Shown here: positions 7,790-16,137 of the stretch, in pieces
Numbering within the stretch: the stretch's first letter is position 1
Layout of the letters: the number at the start of each line of letters is the position of its first letter
Source: Bog-1181 sp964565765
GTDB lineage: Bacteria; Oederibacteriota; PGYV01; Palsa-1178
NCBI GenBank assembly: GCA_964565765.1
Contig: CAZMGF010000022.1
Span: forward strand, 1-37,444
DNA: 37,444 nucleotides
Direction of reading: 5' to 3'
Program-made: the position numbers and the translations under genes
The notes under the pieces: model-generated
Told to the model about the DNA's origin: nothing
Seen by the model: only the letters and a program-made list of their open reading frames with translations
Databases searched by the model: none

Positions 7790-9124
7790 ATGCGTATAAT
7801 TAAATCGGGGAATTTATACAGCGTGGACGCTTTTTTGAATGAGTTTTCCGGCGGAGAACACGACGTTCAGAAGATTAATGCCGCGGCAATAACCGGCTCC
7901 GCGGAATCCGGCGACCTGATTTTATACGAAGCGGCGTCGGAAAATGACGGCGACAACCTGGCTGCTGTCCTGAAAGAAAGAGAAAGGGCCGGGGCAAAAG
8001 TTGTTTTTCTTGTGCCGGCGGCCGCGGATATCAGGTATGTAAGCTCCCTGGAGAAGCTTGGCGCGGACGATATAATAAAGATGCCATGTGATTATCCGGC
8101 CTTTTTTTCCACCCTGAAAAAATTTGCCGTAAATTCCGTCTCTAATCCTGCCGGGCAGCAATTCGGCATAATCGGAAATTCTCCCCAGCTTGATTTTATA
8201 AGAAGTTTTATAAAAAAAGTGGGTCCTTCCGGAATACCGGTGCTAATTGAAGGTGAAAGCGGCACGGGTAAAGAGCTTGCCGCTTACGGAGTGCACAAGG
8301 CGAGCCTGCGCGCCGAAGAGCCTTTCATACCGGTCAACTGCGGGGCAATACCAAAAGAACTTCTTGAGAATGAATTTTTCGGGCATGAGAAAGGCTCCTT
8401 TACCGGGGCCATGAATGATAAAAAGGGTCTTTTTGAAATAGCGGATAAAGGAACCCTGTTCATAGATGAGATAGGCGAGATGGATCCGCAGGCCCAGGTA
8501 AAACTGCTGCGGGCGCTTGAAACCGGGAAATTCATGCGTATCGGAGGCACCAAGGAAATAAAAGTGGACGTGCGTATTGTCGCGGCCACGAACAGGAACG
8601 TAAAAGAGGAGATGAAGGCAGGGCGTTTCCGCAAGGACCTTTTTTACAGGCTGAGTTCAATTCTTATAAAACTCCCGGCGTTGCGCGACAGGCGCGAAGA
8701 CATACCGGTCCTCGTGGAATATTTTCTTTCGCATTCAAGGATAACGCCGGAAGAGGCGCTGAATAAAAAAGTCGCGGGCGATGCCATGAATATACTCAAA
8801 AACTATAACTGGCCGGGAAATGTAAGGGAACTTTTAAATGTGGTTGAGAGGGCGGTCGTGTTGTCAGGAAACCGGGCGATAATAACAAAAGAGGACCTGC
8901 CGCCGCATTTAACCGAGCCGGACGAGCAGCAGTATGAATTTGACGAGAAAGAAACCGCCGTATATAAAAAAGATATGAAACTTGATGAGTATATGGATTC
9001 TGTTGAAAAAAAGTTCATTTTACAGGCTCTTAAAAGCAACTCTTCTGACAGGCCGCAAACAGCGGCAATTCTGGGTATAAGCATAGCAAACCTTTACAGA
9101 AAAATAAAAAAATATAATATATAA
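7790..9124 (+). CDS. Sigma-54-dependent activator (NtrC-type) with degenerate receiver
   Basis: 444 residues from ATG 7790. Residues about 1-112 have a receiver-like alternation of strands and helices (DLILYEA 42-48, VVFLVP 71-76, DDIIKMP 93-99), but the expected phospho-acceptor Asp at the end of the third strand is Glu47 and the N-terminal acidic pair is absent. Residues about 125-355 are the AAA+ domain: Walker A GESGTGKE (155-162), the sigma-54 contact loop as GSFTGA (202-207), Walker B LFIDE (223-227), then WPGNVREL (341-348). Residues 420-443 are a Fis-type HTH. A canonical sigma-54 promoter lies about 100 bases downstream, so the next gene is the obvious target. Start alternatives are ATG 7772 and ATG 7730; AAAGGG at 7775-7780 and the inferred transcript start favour 7790. 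Confidence 0.88.
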   Translation: MRIIKSGNLYSVDAFLNEFSGGEHDVQKINAAAITGSAESGDLILYEAASENDGDNLAAVLKERERAGAKVVFLVPAAADIRYVSSLEKLGADDIIKMPCDYPAFFSTLKKFAVNSVSNPAGQQFGIIGNSPQLDFIRSFIKKVGPSGIPVLIEGESGTGKELAAYGVHKASLRAEEPFIPVNCGAIPKELLENEFFGHEKGSFTGAMNDKKGLFEIADKGTLFIDEIGEMDPQAQVKLLRALETGKFMRIGGTKEIKVDVRIVAATNRNVKEEMKAGRFRKDLFYRLSSILIKLPALRDRREDIPVLVEYFLSHSRITPEEALNKKVAGDAMNILKNYNWPGNVRELLNVVERAVVLSGNRAIITKEDLPPHLTEPDEQQYEFDEKETAVYKKDMKLDEYMDSVEKKFILQALKSNSSDRPQTAAILGISIANLYRKIKKYNI

Positions 9125-9210
9125 TAAAACCGTTTCAAATCACCCCTGACAATCATTTATCATAACCGACAACATCAATCCGGCTGAGACCGTAATAAAA
9201 CCCTTTAAAT
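9122..9210 (+). promoter_or_regulatory. Candidate enhancer direct repeats for the sigma-54 activator
   Basis: TAATAAAACCGTTTCAAAT (9122-9140) is repeated as TAATAAAACCCTTTAAAT (9193-9210), 71 bases apart. Both lie upstream of the -24/-12 promoter, where activator sites are normally found. They are AT-rich and not palindromic, so this is tentative. Confidence 0.3.
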
Positions 9211-9225
9211 GCTATGCGTAATTCA

Positions 9226-9241
9226 CGGCACGAAGGTTGCT
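9226..9241 (+). promoter_or_regulatory. Sigma-54 (-24/-12) promoter
   Basis: CGGCACGAAGGTTGCT matches the sigma-54 consensus TGGCAC-N5-TTGC(A/T) at all but the first base. The invariant GG (9227-9228) and GC (9239-9240) are exactly ten bases apart. Transcription should start near 9252, about 28 bases before the ATG of the small secreted protein. Confidence 0.88.
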
Positions 9242-9279
9242 TATATATACTCCGTTAATAAAAACAGGCGGAGGATAAA

Positions 9280-9669
9280 ATGATGAAAAATGTAAAAGCA
9301 GGGCTGGTTCTGGCTTTGATTTTGGCCGTGGCGGCGCCTATTACGGCGGGTGAATTTGTCCAGCTTGCATCAGTTCAGGGGTATGAAAGTTCGTCAAATT
9401 TAAAATCAGCAGTTGAAAAGACGGCGGATGTGCCGGACGGCATTGACGCGGCCACATGCTCCGCAATGGGAGCGGTGCCGGTAATAGTGGAGGGCCCTGC
9501 AAAGCTTGAGTTCTGGTGGAGGGGGAGCGATTCTGGCATCATTACACTTTATGTAAACGGACATGCGCTCGCCCTTCTGGAAAAGGATTCAGGATGGCGG
9601 AAGTTTTCCTGCAATATTGCGGAGGCCGGAGTACATACAATAAAATGGATATTTAAGGCTAACAGCTGA
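9280..9669 (+). CDS. Small secreted protein under sigma-54 control
   Basis: 129 residues. Residues 1-23 are a signal peptide (MMKNVKAG, hydrophobic core, PITAG). The mature part of about 105 residues is predicted beta-rich and carries GPAKLEFWWRGSDSG, LYVNGH and EAGVHTIKWIFK. That resembles the small jelly-roll module with FWW, V(N/D)G and G-x-HT(I/L)KW motifs that recurs in bacterial surface proteins with PKD-like or carbohydrate-binding parts; here it stands alone. CGGAGG lies five bases before ATG 9280 and eight before the second ATG 9283. The gene forms its own transcription unit between a sigma-54 promoter and a strong terminator. Sigma-54 control suggests production on a specific cue rather than constitutively. 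Its binding partner is unknown. Confidence 0.8.
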   Translation: MMKNVKAGLVLALILAVAAPITAGEFVQLASVQGYESSSNLKSAVEKTADVPDGIDAATCSAMGAVPVIVEGPAKLEFWWRGSDSGIITLYVNGHALALLEKDSGWRKFSCNIAEAGVHTIKWIFKANS

Positions 9670-9711
9670 CGCTGTGTTCTATATTAATATGAAATGCAGT
9701 GCCGTGAAGTG

Positions 9712-9750
9712 AAAAGAGGGTGGGCTGCCGTGGCGGCCCACCCTCTTTTT
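9712..9750. terminator. Strong bidirectional intrinsic terminator
   Basis: AAAAGAGGGTGGGC (9712-9725) pairs perfectly with GCCCACCCTCTTTT (9736-9749) around a ten-base loop. The flanking A- and T-runs allow termination on both strands. Confidence 0.93.
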
Positions 9751-9769
9751 GTCTATAAAAATATATCTC

Positions 9770-9798
9770 TTTACAAAACACTCCAAATTTGTAATAAT
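9770..9798 (+). promoter_or_regulatory. Probable promoter of the pyrophosphatase gene
   Basis: TTTACA (9770-9775), then TAATAA (9792-9797) or AATAAT (9793-9798) after 16 or 17 bases. The leader of about 95 bases contains a small ACGGT/ACCGT hairpin (9848-9862) and ends in AAGGAGG (9884-9890), nine bases before the ATG. No known riboswitch was recognised. Confidence 0.5.
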
Positions 9799-9899
9799 AA
9801 CGGCTGAATTTTTTTATATCAAAAAGTTCTGCATAAGCGTGAGAAAGACGGTATTTAACCGTAAAATAATTCCAAATTCTTTCAAGGAGGTATCTGTAC

Positions 9900-12314
9900 A
9901 TGGCAGATCCCGTAGTAGCAGCACAAGCAATAACTCAGACTGTGGCAGTTGCAGCAGAAGTTGTCCAGAAGGCGGCAGAGCATATAAAACTTGCTCCGCT
10001 ATCGTCTTTTGAGAACCTGGCGCTGTGGGTAGTCTGGGGCACGTCTTTACTTGCTCTGGTTTATGGATTTTACCTGATGCACGAGATTCTTTCGAAGTCA
10101 AGGGGAACCCAAAAAATGATCGAGATCAATGCCGAGATCAAAAAAGGCGCTATAGCGTACTTAAAAAGGCAGTTTTCGACCATAGTATGGCTGGTTATAG
10201 GGCTGGCAATAGTCCTTTATTTGACCACGAAAGTATCAGCTTCACTCGGTTATTCACCGACGCAGGTATTTAAGATCCAGCTCGGCAGGTCGCTGGCATT
10301 TGTTCTCGGAGCGCTTGCTTCGGCTGTGACAGGAACGATCGGAATGCTGCTTGCGGTAGAAGGCAATGTAAGGGTTGCCGCGGGCGCGGTTGACAAAGGC
10401 AAGAAAGAAGCTTTAACGTTAGCTTTCAGGACAGGCTCAATCGCTGGAATGTTCACGATCGGGCTCGGCCTTCTCGGCGCGACATCAATATTTTTAATAT
10501 TCCAGACTGAGGCTTCGGCCATTTCCGACGTCCTTGTCGGATTCGGCTTCGGCGGATGCCTGCTCGCCCTTTTCATGAGGGTTGGCGGCGGAATATTCAC
10601 AAAGGCCGCGGACGTTGGCGCGGACCTGGTTGGAAAAGTTGAAAAGAACATACCTGAAGATGATCCACGCAATGCCGCGACTATCGCGGATAACGTCGGC
10701 GACAACGTCGGCGACTGCGCCGGTATGGCGGCGGACATTTTCGAGTCATATGAAGTAACGCTCGTTGCGGCCATGATACTCGGCGCGACGGTTTTTGGAA
10801 ACATGGGGGTTATTTTCCCGCTTTTTGTCCGTGCCGTCGGAGTCATAGCTTCGATCATCGGAACATATGCTGTAAGGTCAAAGAACGAGGAAGAGCACGC
10901 GATGAAGCCGATACAGAGGGGCTTCTGGCTTGCTTCAGTATTATCGATAATCGGTTTCGGCATCATCACAGTGATGTACCTGATACCGGCTATCGGAGAG
11001 TGGATGGTAAAAAAACCGGAACTGTTCGTTGGAGCGCCGGCTAACGGAGCGGCAATTCTGGGATGGAAACTATTTATTATCACAACAGTCGGCATAGTCC
11101 TTTCGTTCCTCATCTCGCAGATGACGGAACACTTCACCACAACAGAAGCAAAACCTGTCAGGGATATCGTTAAATCGACACTCACGGGCCCTGCGACAGT
11201 TATACTCGCGGGAACAGCCGAAGGGCTTGAATCGTCGGTTTGGGCGATTATTTCGATAGCGATTGCCCTTGCTGTGTCTGTGCTTGTATTCAGCATCATG
11301 CCGGTAGGCACCGCCGCAGCAGTAACTATGCAGACGCTTTATGGAATAGCGCTGATAGGCCTCGGGATGCTCACGGTTACGGGCATAATCGTATCCGAGG
11401 ACACATTCGGGCCGGTATCTGACAACGCGCAGGGCATCGGCGAAATGGCGCAGCTTCCTGAAAAAGGGCGCAAAGTATTGGACGAGCTTGACGCTGTAGG
11501 AAATTCCACAAAAGCAATAACAAAGGGATTCGCGATCGCGACGGCTGTTATAGCCGCTGTTTCGCTATTTTCGTCATTTAACGAAGTCACAGGCGTGCCG
11601 TTCATCAACCTTTCGAGCCCGATAGTATTTATCGGACTGCTCATCGGCGGCGCGGTGCCTTTCCTTTTCTCATCACTGTTGATACGCGCTGTTGGAAGGG
11701 CGGCGTTCCTTGTTGTAAACGAAGTAAGAAGGCAGTTTAAGGAAATCAAAGGGCTGATGTCGGGCAAGGAAAAACCGGAATCGGCAAAAGTTGTTGATAT
11801 TTGCACAAAGGCGGCGTTAAAGGAGCTTGTGAGCCCTGCGCTTCTGGCGATACTTATGCCTGTAGCGATCGGGTTCCTGTTCAAGGCCGAGGGACTCGGC
11901 GGATACCTCGCCGGAGTAATCCTGGTGGGACAGCTCATGGCGGTATATCTCTCGAACGCCGGCGGCGCGTGGGATAATGCCAAGAAATCAGTCGAACAGA
12001 TGGGCTTAAAGGGCACTGAACAGCACAAAGCCGCGGTTATTGGAGACACGGTCGGCGACCCGTTTAAAGATACGGCAGGGCCGGCGCTTAACCCGCTGAT
12101 CAAGGTCATGAACCTTGTCGCTCTTCTTATCGCCCCGATACTTGTTGACCCGGCATTCACCGGTGTTAACGCGTACAGCTGGCCGGTAATCGCGATCGTC
12201 GCAGTATGCCTGGGCGTAATAACCTGGGGATTGCTCGTATCCAAAAGGGACGACGAAACGGTTGAGAAGATTTCAGCCGAGGTTACAGCAAAGGTTGCAA
12301 AGATAAAGAAGTAA
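9900..12314 (+). CDS. hppA: Membrane-bound proton-translocating pyrophosphatase, K+-independent type
   Basis: 804 residues with about 16 membrane spans; it couples hydrolysis of pyrophosphate to ion export. The catalytic cytoplasmic loops are intact: DVGADLVGKVEKNIPEDDPRN, then DNVGDNVGDCAGM, and near the C-terminus GDTVGDPFKDTAGP. The determinant of potassium dependence reads GNSTKAITKG, with Lys538 where K+-dependent enzymes have Ala. By established family rules this makes the enzyme K+-independent, and such enzymes pump protons rather than sodium. It is somewhat longer than the usual 680-770 residues, mostly through an N-terminal extension (about 30-35 residues, Ala/Val-rich) and loop insertions. 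It is monocistronic between two terminators. It would recover energy from biosynthetic pyrophosphate and help maintain the membrane potential. Confidence 0.96.
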   Translation: MADPVVAAQAITQTVAVAAEVVQKAAEHIKLAPLSSFENLALWVVWGTSLLALVYGFYLMHEILSKSRGTQKMIEINAEIKKGAIAYLKRQFSTIVWLVIGLAIVLYLTTKVSASLGYSPTQVFKIQLGRSLAFVLGALASAVTGTIGMLLAVEGNVRVAAGAVDKGKKEALTLAFRTGSIAGMFTIGLGLLGATSIFLIFQTEASAISDVLVGFGFGGCLLALFMRVGGGIFTKAADVGADLVGKVEKNIPEDDPRNAATIADNVGDNVGDCAGMAADIFESYEVTLVAAMILGATVFGNMGVIFPLFVRAVGVIASIIGTYAVRSKNEEEHAMKPIQRGFWLASVLSIIGFGIITVMYLIPAIGEWMVKKPELFVGAPANGAAILGWKLFIITTVGIVLSFLISQMTEHFTTTEAKPVRDIVKSTLTGPATVILAGTAEGLESSVWAIISIAIALAVSVLVFSIMPVGTAAAVTMQTLYGIALIGLGMLTVTGIIVSEDTFGPVSDNAQGIGEMAQLPEKGRKVLDELDAVGNSTKAITKGFAIATAVIAAVSLFSSFNEVTGVPFINLSSPIVFIGLLIGGAVPFLFSSLLIRAVGRAAFLVVNEVRRQFKEIKGLMSGKEKPESAKVVDICTKAALKELVSPALLAILMPVAIGFLFKAEGLGGYLAGVILVGQLMAVYLSNAGGAWDNAKKSVEQMGLKGTEQHKAAVIGDTVGDPFKDTAGPALNPLIKVMNLVALLIAPILVDPAFTGVNAYSWPVIAIVAVCLGVITWGLLVSKRDDETVEKISAEVTAKVAKIKK

Positions 12315-12321
12315 ATAACCG

Positions 12322-12336
12322 GCGGCATAAAGCCGC
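12322..12336 (+). other. Small GC hairpin after hppA
   Basis: GCGGC and GCCGC arms around an ATAAA loop, 8 bases after the hppA stop. There is no T-run; it probably protects the 3' end or belongs to the termination region with the hairpin at 12353-12377. Confidence 0.4.
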
Positions 12337-12352
12337 GGGTGTTATATGCGCA

Positions 12353-12383
12353 GGGGGCCGGTGATGAACCGGCCCTCCGTATT
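12353..12383 (+). terminator. Terminator-like hairpin with TGATGA loop
   Basis: GGGCCGG (12355-12361) pairs with CCGGCCC (12369-12375) around loop TGATGAA; extra pairs extend the stem to 12353/12377. A modest TATTTT follows. The same hairpin, loop included, recurs at 36034-36054. Confidence 0.65.
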
Positions 12384-12432
12384 TTATAAGGCAAGAACGT
12401 ACAGAAAGGAGAAAGGTGAGAGGAGAATAAAA

Positions 12433-12460
12433 CTGATTTAAAGAGATAAAAATATATGAT
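12433..12460 (+). promoter_or_regulatory. Possible promoter of ychF
   Basis: A TATGAT hexamer (12455-12460) with a weak CTGATT 16 bases upstream, in a strongly AT-rich stretch. Otherwise 12384-12507 holds nothing but the ychF ribosome-binding site AAGGAG (12497-12502). Confidence 0.3.
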
Positions 12461-12507
12461 AAACTAAAAATATTGAAATATAAAAATACTTCTTTTAAGG
12501 AGAAAAA

Positions 12508-13608
12508 ATGGAAGTAGGAATTGTCGGGTTGCCGAACGTGGGGAAAAGCACTACCTTTAATGTGCTGACAAAAACAGCGGGCGCGGCCGTTGCCAATTAT
12601 GAATTCTGCACCATAGAACCAAATGTCGGCATTGTGGCGGTACCCGACGAGCGCCTTGATTTTCTTTTTAAAATATATAACGACGGCAAGACCACATATG
12701 TACCGGCCACCTTTAAATTTGTGGATATAGCCGGGCTCGTAAAAGGGGCCTCAAAAGGCGAAGGGCTGGGAAATAAATTTCTGGCAAATATCAGGGAAGT
12801 GGACGCCATAGCCCACGTGGTAAGGGTGTTTACCGATCCCAATGTGGTGCGCACCTCCGGGAAATTAAATCCGCAGGGCGATATTGAGACCATTGAAACA
12901 GAACTTATGCTTGCCGACCTTGACAGCGTCACAAAAGGTTTCCAGAAAGTTGAACGTTCGGCAAAATCAGGCAATGACAAGGAAGCCCTTAAAAAATATG
13001 AGGCTTTGAAAAAAGTAAAGGATACCCTTGAAAACGGGCTGCCTGCCAACGCGGCAGGGCTGACCGCCGAGGAAAAGCCTCAGGTAAAAGAGCTGGGGCT
13101 TTTGACATTAAAGCCGGTGCTCTATGTTTTGAACACCGACGAGGACAAGATAGAAGGTTTTGAAAAACACTTTCCCGAGCTTGTGGAATATATAAAAAAG
13201 CGCGGCGCCGAGTATGTGGTTATATCGGCCAAAATCGAGGGGGAGATGATGGAACTCGGCGAGGAAGAACGCAGGGAATATCTGAAGGAGCTTGGATTCG
13301 AATACAAGGGATTTGATGAATTCATACAGCACGCCTACAGGCTGCTTGACCTGATAACCTTTTTGACAGCCGGCCCGCAGGAAGTGCGCGCGTGGCCCAT
13401 AAGGAGGGCCTCAAAGGCCGAGGAGGCCGCGGGTAAGATACACTCGGACATACAGCGTGGATTTATAAAGGCCGAAGTGATGAAATTTGAAGAGTTTAAA
13501 AATGTTAAAGATGAAGTTAAAATGAAGGAGATGGGATTAGTGCGCAGCGAAGGCCGTGATTACATAATGCAGGACGGGGATATAGTATATTTTAAATTTA
13601 ATGTCTGA
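12508..13608 (+). CDS. ychF: YchF/OLA1-family ribosome-associated ATPase
   Basis: 366 residues, the standard length. The P-loop is GLPNVGKST (7-15), the G3 region is DIAGLVKGASKGEGLGNKFL, and the G4-equivalent reads NTDE where GTPases carry NKxD, in keeping with the family's ATP preference. The central coiled-coil insertion (about 130-190) and the C-terminal TGS domain (about 280-365, QEVRAWPIRRASKAEEAAG and DGDIVYFKF) are complete. It is a universal translation-linked P-loop protein implicated in stress responses. It has its own RBS with optimal spacing and appears to be a single-gene unit. Nothing about it is unusual. Confidence 0.97.
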   Translation: MEVGIVGLPNVGKSTTFNVLTKTAGAAVANYEFCTIEPNVGIVAVPDERLDFLFKIYNDGKTTYVPATFKFVDIAGLVKGASKGEGLGNKFLANIREVDAIAHVVRVFTDPNVVRTSGKLNPQGDIETIETELMLADLDSVTKGFQKVERSAKSGNDKEALKKYEALKKVKDTLENGLPANAAGLTAEEKPQVKELGLLTLKPVLYVLNTDEDKIEGFEKHFPELVEYIKKRGAEYVVISAKIEGEMMELGEEERREYLKELGFEYKGFDEFIQHAYRLLDLITFLTAGPQEVRAWPIRRASKAEEAAGKIHSDIQRGFIKAEVMKFEEFKNVKDEVKMKEMGLVRSEGRDYIMQDGDIVYFKFNV

Positions 13609-13646
13609 TTTTATATGAACTTTATCGCCCTGTTGGCCGTCCAATT

Positions 13647-13676
13647 TTGATATAGATATATGTCTGTTTTTATCTA
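13647..13676 (+). promoter_or_regulatory. Possible promoter of the beta-propeller gene
   Basis: TTGATA (13647-13652), 18 bases, TATCTA (13671-13676), start near 13683. GGAGG at 13693-13697 then serves ATG 13709. No terminator was found between ychF and this point. Confidence 0.35.
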
Positions 13677-13708
13677 TTTTTTTTAATAAAATGGAGGCTG
13701 TTTAAACA

Positions 13709-14737
13709 ATGAGAATAGTAAAAACATTACTGATGCCGGCGCTGATAATAATGGTTTTTTACGCCGCCGGATTATGCGCGGATGCCAGATACAGCGTTGC
13801 CAAAAAGATACCGCTTGAAGGAGCCGAAGGCTGGGATTCCCTGACAGCCGACAGCGCCGCTTCAAGGCTTTATGTGTCGCGGGGGACACATGTCATAGTT
13901 ATAGACACGGCAAGGAACACGGTTACCGGAGAAATTCAGGGGACCGATGGAGTCCATGGAATTGCAATCGCGGAGGAATTCAACAGGGGTTTTACAAGCA
14001 ACGGTAAATTAAATACTGTTACCATATTTGACCTTAAAACACTAAAGACAATAGGCGAGGCAAAGACCGGCGAAAATCCGGACGCGATAATTTACGACCC
14101 TTTTTCAAAAAAAGTTTTTACTTTTAACGGCAAGTCAAAGGATGCCACAATGATAGACGCGGCGACCGGAAATTCTGCGGGAACGATTGCGCTTGGAGGC
14201 AAGCCTGAATTCGCCTGTGTTGACGGCGCGGGGCTTGTTTATGTTAATATTGAGGACACCTCGGAAGTGGCTGAAATTGACGCGGTTAAAGGCGTCGTAA
14301 CAAGGCGGTTTTCCATCAAACCGGGTGAAGAACCCACCGGAATTGCGATTGATGTGAAAAATAATCTCGTATTTTCAGGTTGTCATAATAAGCTCATGAC
14401 AGTGCTTGATGTTAAGGAAGGTAAAATAATCACAACCGTACCCGTCGGCGCGGGTGTGGACGGCTGCGGCTTTGACCCGGACAGGGGGCTGGCATTTTGT
14501 TCCAACGGCGGGGACGGAACATTATCAGTGGTAAAAAACAGCGGAAATGGAAAATTCAGTGTGGCGCAGACTGCCATAACCCAAAAAGGGGCGCGAACAA
14601 TGGCTGTGGATATTTCAACCCATAAAATTTACCTTCCGACGGCGGCATTCGGCCCGGTGCCGGCACAGACACCCGGAACACCGATGAAACGCCCTCCTGT
14701 AATTAATGGTTCCTTTGTCGTGCTGGTTGTTGAATAA
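13709..14737 (+). CDS. Secreted YncE-like beta-propeller protein
   Basis: 342 residues. Residues 1-24 form a signal peptide (MRIVKTLLMPALIIM...GLCA-DARY). The mature protein is a series of about seven 40-residue blades with recurrent patterns such as VIDTARNTVTGEI, IFDLKTLKTIGEAKTG, MIDAATGNSAGTI and LDVKEGKIITTVPVGAGV. These are typical of the YVTN/YncE seven-bladed propeller family of periplasmic or secreted proteins. Such propellers bind ligands or partner proteins; many have no known enzyme activity. It lies 113 bases before the TolC-RND pair, but a separate promoter stands between, so a functional link is only possible. The C-terminus is GSFVVLVVE, a closing strand, so the protein is complete. 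Confidence 0.88.
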   Translation: MRIVKTLLMPALIIMVFYAAGLCADARYSVAKKIPLEGAEGWDSLTADSAASRLYVSRGTHVIVIDTARNTVTGEIQGTDGVHGIAIAEEFNRGFTSNGKLNTVTIFDLKTLKTIGEAKTGENPDAIIYDPFSKKVFTFNGKSKDATMIDAATGNSAGTIALGGKPEFACVDGAGLVYVNIEDTSEVAEIDAVKGVVTRRFSIKPGEEPTGIAIDVKNNLVFSGCHNKLMTVLDVKEGKIITTVPVGAGVDGCGFDPDRGLAFCSNGGDGTLSVVKNSGNGKFSVAQTAITQKGARTMAVDISTHKIYLPTAAFGPVPAQTPGTPMKRPPVINGSFVVLVVE

Positions 14738-14786
14738 TATTTAAAACATTGTTAAACTAAAATTAATATTAAACCGCGGATTTTTA

Positions 14787-14795
14787 TGGTATATT
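14787..14795 (+). promoter_or_regulatory. Extended -10 promoter of the TolC-RND operon
   Basis: TGG followed directly by TATATT (14790-14795) in a strongly AT-rich region, with no clear -35. The start would be near 14802, about 50 bases before the gene. Confidence 0.45.
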
Positions 14796-14850
14796 ATAAA
14801 ACCTATTAATATATACAAAATATAAAACTAAAAAGAGGTTTGAAGACAAA

Positions 14851-16137
14851 ATGGCAAAGACAAAAAGAAATTTGCGTATGTACTTTATCTTTTTCCTGGC
14901 CCTTACCGCTGCTTTCCGGATACTGGCGGATGATCAGGCTGTTAAGCCCCTCAATTATGAGGATTGTTATAAGATGGCGTTATCCAACTCGGACGCTGTA
15001 AAAATACAGGCTGAAAATCTCAGGCAGGCAAATATGGCCAAGATGGACGCCATTGGAAGTTTTTTGCCTTCAATTTCAGTGGAACATTTGAGGGATTTCG
15101 GTGTCAGCAGTTTCGGCAGCGGCGGATACGCTGATGAAGGATGGGAATCGGAAATTGTGGCGACACAGCCTGTTTTTCACGGCCTTGAAAAGATAAACGA
15201 ACTCTCTGTGTATGACAGGGAGGCTTATAAGCAGGAACTGAACCTGACTACCGCAAAGAGGACGCTGGCTGAAAACACCGCAAATGCTTTTTATACGCTT
15301 GCATCGGCGCAGGCTGATGTCATTAATCTTCAGGACGCCCTTTCATTTATGCAGGCAAGGGTAAAGGAACTAAAACAGTGGCTGGAACTTGGAAAATCAA
15401 GAACCAGCGAGGTTTACGCCACTGAATCCAACGCCGCGCTTATCGCCACACAGCTTGAGCAGTCAAAGGCACAGGTTGATGACGCCTCGGACGCGCTGGC
15501 AAGGGTTATGGGAGTGGAATACCAGGTTGCGGTAATCCAGCCGGTGGAAAGCGCTGACGCAGCGTTGGATATAAATGTAACGTTCACGGCGGAGAACCGC
15601 TCCGATGTGCTGGCCCAGAAAGCCGAAGTGGAAGCTTCAGATAAAAGAATAGCCTCGGGGCTGGGAGTATTGCTGCCGCAGGTTGACCTTTCAGTTGCGA
15701 AGGTTCTCGGCGGAACACCGTATTTAGGGGCAACGGCATATAAGGACGCCGGATGGCAGTTTATGCTCACGGCGCAGTATCCTTTATTTGAGGGCGGCCA
15801 GCGGATTTTTGACACCATTGCCGCTTTTTCCCAGAGAGAAGCCGCTTACAGACAGTATATTTCAACTTTGCTTGATGTGAAATATGAGTTAAGGTCCAGG
15901 GTAAGGGATTTTGCGGCTGCGGGAAAAATAGTGGCTGCAATGAAGGATGCCTACGCAAAGGCGGCACAATCTTTGAACGCCCAGGTGGCAGACTATAAAT
16001 TCGGGCTTGTGACGAACGTGGACGTGCTCCAGGCAATGTCGGATTCCACATCGGTAAAACAGTCGCTCGACAGGACCATTATATCAAGGGAACTTGATAA
16101 AAAACTACTTGAGATATCCGCGGAGGTCGTAAAATGA
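14851..16137 (+). CDS. TolC-family outer-membrane factor of an RND pump
   Basis: 428 residues. A signal peptide runs to about residue 26 (FFLALTAAFRILA-DDQA), followed by two TolC repeats. YEDCYKMAL marks the first helix, and the membrane strands carry WESEIVATQPVFHG in the first half and WQFMLTAQYPLFEGG in the second. The last helix (NVDVLQAMSDSTSVKQSLD) is the conserved periplasmic end. It is distinct from the protein at 2174-3490 and only distantly similar. Its stop overlaps the RND start (ATGA), so the two are made together. AAGAGG lies about 12 bases upstream of the ATG, a rather long spacing. It should provide the outer-membrane exit for the RND transporter. Confidence 0.9.
   Translation: MAKTKRNLRMYFIFFLALTAAFRILADDQAVKPLNYEDCYKMALSNSDAVKIQAENLRQANMAKMDAIGSFLPSISVEHLRDFGVSSFGSGGYADEGWESEIVATQPVFHGLEKINELSVYDREAYKQELNLTTAKRTLAENTANAFYTLASAQADVINLQDALSFMQARVKELKQWLELGKSRTSEVYATESNAALIATQLEQSKAQVDDASDALARVMGVEYQVAVIQPVESADAALDINVTFTAENRSDVLAQKAEVEASDKRIASGLGVLLPQVDLSVAKVLGGTPYLGATAYKDAGWQFMLTAQYPLFEGGQRIFDTIAAFSQREAAYRQYISTLLDVKYELRSRVRDFAAAGKIVAAMKDAYAKAAQSLNAQVADYKFGLVTNVDVLQAMSDSTSVKQSLDRTIISRELDKKLLEISAEVVK

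Noticed and set aside
7730..7790. ATG 7730 as start of the sigma-54 activator
   Set aside because: It lies inside an extended -10 element, has no RBS, and the extra 20 residues do not resemble the start of a receiver-like domain.
9799..9899. Riboswitch in the leader of hppA
   Set aside because: Only a 5-bp hairpin is visible; no known aptamer consensus was recognised.
10250..12394. Two long minus-strand open frames (353 and 351 codons) across the pyrophosphatase gene
   Set aside because: hppA is unmistakable on the + strand and covers both. The antisense proteins are low-complexity Ala/Pro/Ser/Thr with no recognisable domain.
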